A program made the position numbers and the translations under genes. From an uncultured Ruminococcus sp. (lineage in GTDB: Bacteria > Bacillota > Clostridia > Oscillospirales > Ruminococcaceae), in NCBI GenBank assembly GCA_946540705.1, contig CAMNJD010000371.1, positions 1 to 7,912 on the forward strand: DNA of 7,912 nucleotides. The letters are read 5' to 3'. How positions within the stretch are numbered: the stretch's first letter is position 1; every line of letters begins with the position of its first letter. Below, piece by piece: positions 5,355-7,912 of the stretch. The notes under the pieces are model-generated. The model ran no database searches. It was not told where the DNA came from and saw only the letters and a list, made by a program, of their open reading frames with translations.

Positions 5355-5834
5355 TCACTGATAATCATAGTTTCTGCCGCGCGGTATATGCTTTGCAGAC
5401 TCTCGGAATGCTTCCGCGATCCCGTCGCCGGTCATCGGCTCCGGTTCAAAGCTGGGTGTTGCTCTGACCGGTGCGGTGCGGCTCTGCAATGCATTCACCA
5501 CAGCAACTGCCTTGCTTTTGAAATTTTCGGGGTTTGAAGTGTCGATAGCATCGAGCAGCTCCGGCGGGTATCCGCTGTCAAGAAGATACTCTTTGCAAGC
5601 AAGGCGGCTTTCGAGGGCTGCAAGCTCTGCGGCTTTTGCCGTCAGCTGTTCTGCCTGCTCTGCTCCGGCCTTGTTGCGTTCACGCTGCAAGCGCTCTTTG
5701 ACAATTCGGTTCACTTCGTCTTGTGTGAATTTGCGTTCACCGTCGCCGCTGCCGCTCTGGGTGCCGTTTACCTCCGGTTGAGTGTCGAGCTGCTCGGCTT
5801 GGTTAGCGCTTTCGTTTTTGAGTTCTTCGCTCAT
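5355..5834 (-). CDS. Phage scaffolding protein (DUF4355-like), 159 aa
   Basis: The N-terminal 30 residues are polar and disordered. Then RKFTQDEVNRIVKERLQRER (about 34-53) and a coiled coil to about 80 give the typical DUF4355 pattern, followed by KEYLLDSGYPPELLDAID and NPENFKSKA, and a disordered tail ending NYDYQ. Such proteins guide capsid shell assembly and leave before DNA fills the head. The frame is open further upstream, but the CGGAGGT site places the start at ATG 5834. It is the first gene behind the promoter at 6034-6062 and is separated from it by a 190-base structured leader. Scaffold and capsid form a two-gene unit. Confidence 0.82.
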   Translation of the reverse strand: MSEELKNESANQAEQLDTQPEVNGTQSGSGDGERKFTQDEVNRIVKERLQRERNKAGAEQAEQLTAKAAELAALESRLACKEYLLDSGYPPELLDAIDTSNPENFKSKAVAVVNALQSRTAPVRATPSFEPEPMTGDGIAEAFRESAKHIPRGRNYDYQ

Positions 5835-6027
5835 GGTGTTACCTCCGATTTTTACGCCGTTGGAGTTTCGGCTGATTTTTTGAAACACAGGAAAAAACAG
5901 AACGCACGGGAAACCCTCCCGCATTACAAGGAGAATTTCCCGTGCTTTTCAGCTAACTGCGGGTTATGCCGACCCCGCAGCGGTACTCTATTCATGGGCT
6001 TGGTCTTTCATCAGCAGAAAGCGGCCT
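5835..6027 (-). promoter_or_regulatory. Structured leader of the scaffold-capsid operon (candidate attenuator)
   Basis: Minus-strand RNA from about 6027 holds a possible seven-codon peptide (ATG to TAG, MKDQAHE, weak ribosome site), then stem A:B (CTGCGGG 5980-5974 with CCCGCAG 5963-5957), then a long stem (5945-5936 with 5913-5904, GCACGGGAAA) whose T-run (TTTTTT, 5897-5892) lies seven bases past the stem. The strand TGCGGG (5923-5918) inside the second hairpin can instead pair with B, so two exclusive folds are possible. Structures are read from sequence; regulation is inferred. Confidence 0.5.
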
Positions 6028-6033
6028 ATACTC

Positions 6034-6062
6034 AATATAGCACAGATTCAGCACTTTGTCAA
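6034..6062 (-). promoter_or_regulatory. Promoter of the scaffold-capsid operon
   Basis: TTGACA (6062-6057), 17-base spacer and TATATT (6039-6034) on the minus strand, with TGTGC before the -10. The -35 overlaps the stop codon of the 58-aa gene (6059-6061). It is close to the sigma-A consensus, so no special sigma factor is required. Confidence 0.85.
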
Positions 6063-6235
6063 GAGGTTTTCGCAGATTCTTCCGCCGGATCCTCTGCAAG
6101 CTCGTGCGCGAGCTGTTCAAACATTGCCGTTCTGCGCTTCTCGAGTGCTTCCGGATCCAGCTGCGCCGCGATCAACGCAAGGTGCGCAGCGATCAGCTCC
6201 AGCGCGGCAGCGATCCGGTCAAGGTTTCTTTCCAT
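6059..6235 (-). CDS. Small coiled-coil protein, 58 aa, unknown function
   Basis: I do not recognise this protein. Residues 4-27 (NLDRIAAALELIAAHLALIAAQL) form an amphipathic helix with I/L every three to four residues, likely a coiled coil or short oligomerisation helix, followed by a charged helix and an acidic end. A GTG at 6247 is open, but it overlaps the AAAGGAGG site, so ATG 6235 is the better start. The gene overlaps the end of the 137-aa gene by 17 bases, so the two are probably coupled in translation. Small helical proteins next to capsid genes sometimes modify capsid assembly, but this is a guess. Confidence 0.65.
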   Translation of the reverse strand: MERNLDRIAAALELIAAHLALIAAQLDPEALEKRRTAMFEQLAHELAEDPAEESAKTS

Positions 6236-6632
6236 TCCGCTTTTCACCTCCTTTCGCCGGTGCTGTATCTTTGCCGAATGACTCCCGCAGCTCTCTAACT
6301 TTTTCTTTCAAGTCGCATAACTGCGCTTCTGTCGGTTCTGCTGCCGGTGCTGGTTCTGTAAGATGGATCCCGTCGAGCCGGTCAATCTCTTTCATGATGC
6401 TGTCAAGCACATCCGACAGGATGCACACAAGGCGCGCGCAAGTATCATGTGTCCGAAGAAGCTCCATAACTTTCAGATTGCTTTCAGTGCCGCTGCTTCT
6501 GTTCATGTCCTCTTGATTTATGATATCATCGCACAAAGAAAGATCATACAAGGCTTTCACAACGCCTTGCGCATTGTCGGTCATGTATGTGATATTACAT
6601 TGAACGTCGGTTAAAATTTCATTTGCGGTCAT
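6219..6632 (-). CDS. Hypothetical protein, 137 aa
   Basis: I do not recognise a family. The protein is soluble and mainly helical: an N-terminal helical part with four cysteines (12, 34, 65 and 70), a middle helix LVCILSDVLDSIMKEIDRLDGIHL, an AP-rich linker (about 92-101), and a charged helix AQLCDLKEKVRELRESF with a lysine-rich end. The ATG follows GGAGGAAAAG at proper spacing. It overlaps the 58-aa gene and lies downstream of the 69-aa gene after a 150-base gap that holds a plus-strand small RNA. It is probably part of the same minus-strand transcript as the small XRE gene. Confidence 0.7.
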   Translation of the reverse strand: MTANEILTDVQCNITYMTDNAQGVVKALYDLSLCDDIINQEDMNRSSGTESNLKVMELLRTHDTCARLVCILSDVLDSIMKEIDRLDGIHLTEPAPAAEPTEAQLCDLKEKVRELRESFGKDTAPAKGGEKRNGKKP

Positions 6633-6659
6633 TGCTCTTTTCCTCCATGATTTTTCTGT

Positions 6660-6681
6660 TTTGTATCCTCAAGGATACAAA
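6660..6681. repeat. Isolated palindrome, 10-bp arms with CA centre
   Basis: TTTGTATCCT (6660-6669), CA, then AGGATACAAA (6672-6681) is perfect. It lies between the 137-aa start and the -35 of the plus-strand small RNA promoter, with six bases to that -35, so it could be an operator for the RNA. Its CA centre and TTTTG flank match the palindrome arrays. Confidence 0.85.
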
Positions 6682-6687
6682 TTGGGC

Positions 6688-6716
6688 TTGACAAGCTGCC
6701 GCAGCTGTGTTATAAT
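6688..6716 (+). promoter_or_regulatory. Consensus promoter of a small RNA
   Basis: TTGACA (6688-6693), 17-base spacer and TATAAT (6711-6716), with TGTGT before the -10: a perfect sigma-A promoter. The spacer holds AGCTGC-C-GCAGCT (6694-6706), a dyad that could be a repressor site. Confidence 0.85.
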
Positions 6717-6722
6717 CAAGAT

Positions 6723-6806
6723 GCTAGCAGCTGCGCGCTGCTTTGCTTGCGGTCGTCGGTGCCTGATTCCTGTCAGTCTGGATCAGGCACCGGCTTTTTT
6801 GTTTTT
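6723..6806 (+). ncRNA. Candidate small RNA, about 80 nt, antisense to the operon
   Basis: A perfect promoter ends at 6716 and a strong terminator ends at about 6806, so an RNA of about 80 nt is expected. It would fold as hairpin 1 (AGCAGC 6726-6731 with GCTGCT 6737-6742), a single-stranded stretch about 6743-6756, and the terminator hairpin. It is transcribed against the minus-strand operon, overlapping the last codons of the 69-aa gene (from 6783) and the gap before the 137-aa gene. An open frame from ATG 6721 has no ribosome site and would begin at the 5' end, so I do not call a protein. It could be a cis-antisense regulator or act in trans on host or helper. Confidence 0.72.
6757..6806 (+). 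terminator. Terminator of the small RNA
   Basis: CGGTGCCTGAT (6757-6767) pairs with ATCAGGCACCG (6782-6792), extended by CC/GG with a bulge, then TTTTTT (6795-6800), G and TTTTT. There is no A-run on the left side, so it works on the plus strand only. Confidence 0.88.
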
Positions 6807-6992
6807 CGGCTTGCGGCCGTCGGGCTTGCTGCCGTGGCCGTCGTTTTCGTCTGCAATGTAGATATGCAGAAAAGGCTTGTGCCGGTCGCTGTGCTTCGTC
6901 TTGGTACCTTGCGGGAAGAATGCCAGACAAGCCCGCGCGAGCTTCAGGGCTTTGTCAACCTCTCTGGCAGAGTATGCAATTTTGATTTTCAT
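6783..6992 (-). CDS. Conserved-looking hypothetical protein, 69 aa
   Basis: No family is recognised with confidence. The sequence starts MKIKIAYSAREVDKALKLAR, a beta strand followed by a helix, then DRHKPFLHIYIADEN (about 36-50), another strand pair, and a basic disordered tail rich in K, G and P. The fold may be a small alpha/beta domain, and the basic tail suggests nucleic-acid contact. The ATG has AGAAAGGAA nine bases upstream. The right palindrome array lies directly upstream (7018-7189), with no visible promoter of its own, so it is likely read from the promoter at 7649-7677 through the array. Its 3' end overlaps the small RNA on the other strand. Confidence 0.65.
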   Translation of the reverse strand: MKIKIAYSAREVDKALKLARACLAFFPQGTKTKHSDRHKPFLHIYIADENDGHGSKPDGRKPKNKKAGA

Positions 6993-7017
6993 GCAGTTCT
7001 GTTCCTTTCTTTGGATT

Positions 7018-7189
7018 TTGTCGCATCAATGCGACAATTTTGTCACCCCAGGGCGACAAAATGTGTTACCGGTAACACAAAATGCCGGGCTGATTTTGTA
7101 AACTCGGGTTTACATTTCTTCCCATCAATGGGAAAAATTCGCCGGATTTTGTGACCCCGGGGTCACAAAACAGTGAACTCGGATTCACT
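7018..7189. repeat. Right palindrome array: seven unlike palindromes
   Basis: Dyads: 7018-7037 (9-bp arms, CA), 7038-7061 (11-bp arms, one mismatch, CA), 7062-7079 (perfect, TGTGTTACCGGTAACACA, CG), 7097-7114 (7-bp arms, centre CG), 7119-7134 (7-bp arms, CA), 7147-7170 (perfect, 12-bp arms, CG) and 7172-7189 (imperfect, CG). Many carry TTTTG before and CAAAA after. Spacers repeat GCCGG followed by GATTTTG or ATTTTG. The last dyad overlaps the 3' end of the 63-aa gene. Confidence 0.88.
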
Positions 7190-7190
7190 A
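7162..7190 (-). repeat. 29-bp inverted repeat, right copy
   Basis: This is the exact reverse complement of 858-886. Identity stops at both ends, inside the second palindrome, so the match covers one dyad and one arm of its neighbour. Confidence 0.9.
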
Positions 7191-7379
7191 ATCAGTTCGT
7201 AGATCATTGCTTTTTCCCTTCAATTCGCACCGGATCCGTCCGCGCTCGAGCAGGAACCGCAGCAACTCCGCCGCCGGGATCTCTGCATACTGCGCCGATA
7301 CCATAACCGGCTGTCCGTCGGCTATCCGGTATTCAGCGACAACAGGCACGCGGCAAGGATCCCGCTGCGCTTCGTTCAT
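7188..7379 (-). CDS. Hypothetical protein, 63 aa, coupled to the XRE gene
   Basis: I do not recognise this protein. The middle reads VVAEYRIADGQPVMVSAQYAE, likely beta strands, then IPAAELLRFLLERGRIRCEL, a helix and a strand. The start codon overlaps the stop of the small XRE gene as ATGA, a sign of translational coupling; its own ribosome site is weak (CGGAG about 12 bases upstream). The last codons lie in the right palindrome array. It may be a partner or modulator of the XRE protein, which is inference from the coupling only. Confidence 0.6.
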   Translation of the reverse strand: MNEAQRDPCRVPVVAEYRIADGQPVMVSAQYAEIPAAELLRFLLERGRIRCELKGKSNDLRTD

Positions 7380-7594
7380 CGAGCATCACGCTCCGGCAGT
7401 TCGTCGGGCATGATGTCCTCCGCTTTGCAGCAGAGCGCCGCGCACAGCTTCGCGGCCGTTCCGATTTGGCAGGACTGCCGCCGCCGGATCTTGGCGAGCG
7501 ATTGCAGATTGATTCCGCTCAGCTCTGCAAGATCAGTGAGAGAAAAGCCGCCGTTTACCATAAGCTTTTCAAGTTTGGGTGTGCTGATTCTCAT
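7376..7594 (-). CDS. Small XRE/Cro-like DNA-binding protein, 72 aa
   Basis: The protein is almost only a helix-turn-helix: PKLEKLMVNGGFSLTDLAE, then SGINLQSLAKIRR as recognition helix, then KLCAALCCKAEDIMPDE, the usual end of such domains. The frame is open to 7660, but GGAGGTGAT just before ATG 7594 fixes the start. It heads the long minus-strand block, has a perfect promoter with a palindromic operator in the transcribed leader, and overlaps the next gene by four bases. It probably represses its own synthesis and controls the block. It shares a likely operator half-site (TGTTCTGTT) with the promoter of the left XRE gene. Confidence 0.82.
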   Translation of the reverse strand: MRISTPKLEKLMVNGGFSLTDLAELSGINLQSLAKIRRRQSCQIGTAAKLCAALCCKAEDIMPDELPERDAR

Positions 7595-7622
7595 GTAATC
7601 ACCTCCGTAATAAATCAAACGG

Positions 7623-7640
7623 AACATAACATGTTCTGTT
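7623..7640. promoter_or_regulatory. Palindromic operator in the XRE leader
   Basis: AACATAACATGTTCTGTT is an 18-bp dyad with one mismatched pair, centred on ACATGT. It starts about two bases after the expected transcription start and ends 28 bases before the ATG, so a bound protein would block initiation. The half TGTTCTGTT also occurs at 181-189, overlapping the spacer of the left XRE promoter. Confidence 0.6.
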
Positions 7641-7648
7641 ACATCCGC

Positions 7649-7677
7649 ATTATAGCACATAAAACTGGAATTGTCAA
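7649..7677 (-). promoter_or_regulatory. Consensus promoter of the right XRE operon
   Basis: TTGACA (7677-7672), 17-base spacer and TATAAT (7654-7649) on the minus strand, with TGTGC before the -10. The IS end begins about five bases upstream of the -35, so the promoter is just spared by the insertion. Confidence 0.88.
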
Positions 7678-7681
7678 GAAA

Positions 7682-7912
7682 TGTGCAGTCAGAGAATACC
7701 CAAAATCTGTAATAGACAGGTATCAGGCGGCATGGTGAGCCAGCCCGGATGAAGAACTTAGTGCCACAGGTGGGAGACCATCCTTATTGAAGCTGTTGAT
7801 TCTCTGGGTATTGTAGTAACCAAAGATGTATCTGAAGATGACTGTCTTGACCTCTTCACGCTTCATTCTGTAGGTCGGGAGCTGATACAGCTTCTCCTTT
7901 TTCAGGGTGGCG
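7682..7912 (-). mobile_element. IS3-family insertion sequence, 3' end (cut by window edge)
   Basis: The end begins near TGTGCAGTC at 7682 and continues ACCCAAAATCTG, which resembles the left IS end in inverted orientation as terminal repeats should. The transposase OrfB tail lies inside. Orientation is the same as for the left copy. Confidence 0.8.
7723..7912 (-). CDS. IS3-family transposase OrfB, C-terminal fragment
   Basis: From 7911 the minus strand encodes 62 residues to a TGA at 7723. LKKEKLYQLPTYRMKREEVK and YIFGYYNTQRINSFNKDGLP are the typical end of the DDE integrase of IS3 elements (the E..Y....R region, the YN..R motif and a final proline motif). The catalytic D, D and most of the core lie outside the window. 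A short divergent tail (SSSSGLAHHAA) follows PPVAL. Confidence 0.88.
   Translation of the reverse strand, partial: ATLKKEKLYQLPTYRMKREEVKTVIFRYIFGYYNTQRINSFNKDGLPPVALSSSSGLAHHAA

Noticed and set aside
4435..5361. 308-codon plus-strand open frame
   Set aside because: It is the mirror of the capsid gene, contains the reversed codon pattern, and lacks a ribosome site.
6661..6861. 66-codon plus-strand open frame over the small RNA
   Set aside because: No ribosome site, runs through the terminator, and later starts give no recognisable protein.
7018..7189. Series of Rho-independent terminators
   Set aside because: Stems are flanked by TTTTG on the left and CAAAA on the right, which only lengthens the stem; no T-run follows the stem on either strand.
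1..7912. tRNA or rRNA genes, diversity-generating retroelement, toxin-antitoxin pair
   Set aside because: No cloverleaf, rRNA core, reverse transcriptase or recognisable toxin was seen. The coupled XRE/63-aa pair has an antitoxin-like layout, but the 63-aa protein shows no toxin motif.

Overview
The window looks like a small, phage-derived mobile island from a low-to-mid GC Gram-positive bacterium of the Clostridia (Oscillospiraceae/Ruminococcus-like gut Firmicutes are my best guess). This rests on strong AGGAGG-type ribosome binding sites, sigma-A promoters with 17-bp spacers, a large serine recombinase with a zinc ribbon, and a scaffold/capsid pair of the type seen in Clostridia prophages. 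No species can be named from sequence alone.

Layout. Both edges are cut ends of IS3-family insertion sequences in the same orientation: the start of orfA at the left edge and the end of orfB at the right edge, both on the minus strand. Between them, from about 110 to 7681: an XRE/cI-like regulator (+) facing an orphaned divergent promoter; a gene-free kilobase (606-1663) holding an array of unrelated short palindromes and three iteron-like inverted modules around AT-rich cores; a large serine recombinase (+); a broken BRO-type antirepressor (-); then a long minus-strand block. In transcription order that block is: small XRE protein, 63-aa protein, second palindrome array, 69-aa protein, 137-aa protein, 58-aa coiled-coil protein, a new promoter with a structured leader, phage scaffold, phage major capsid protein, terminator, and a sigma-70-like factor. 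A terminator for this convergent block lies inside the 3' end of the recombinase gene. A compact plus-strand small RNA with its own consensus promoter and terminator sits between the 69-aa and 137-aa genes.

How it may work. Scaffold and capsid are present, but I see no terminase, portal, protease, tail, lysis or replication-initiator gene. With an integrase, regulators, origin-like iterons and a sigma factor, this suggests a phage satellite or capsid-forming island that relies on a helper, or a decayed prophage bracketed by IS copies. That is inference.

The most unusual signal is a set of 19 short palindromes (two arrays plus isolated members). Their arms differ from one to the next, yet the central dinucleotide is CG in nine, CA/TG in nine, and one has an odd centre. 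Several resemble operators of LacI/GalR-family regulators (one is nearly a CcpA cre site, another contains a GntR-like core). A 29-bp segment is shared exactly, in inverted orientation, between the two arrays 6.3 kb apart. I do not know a described system with this grammar.
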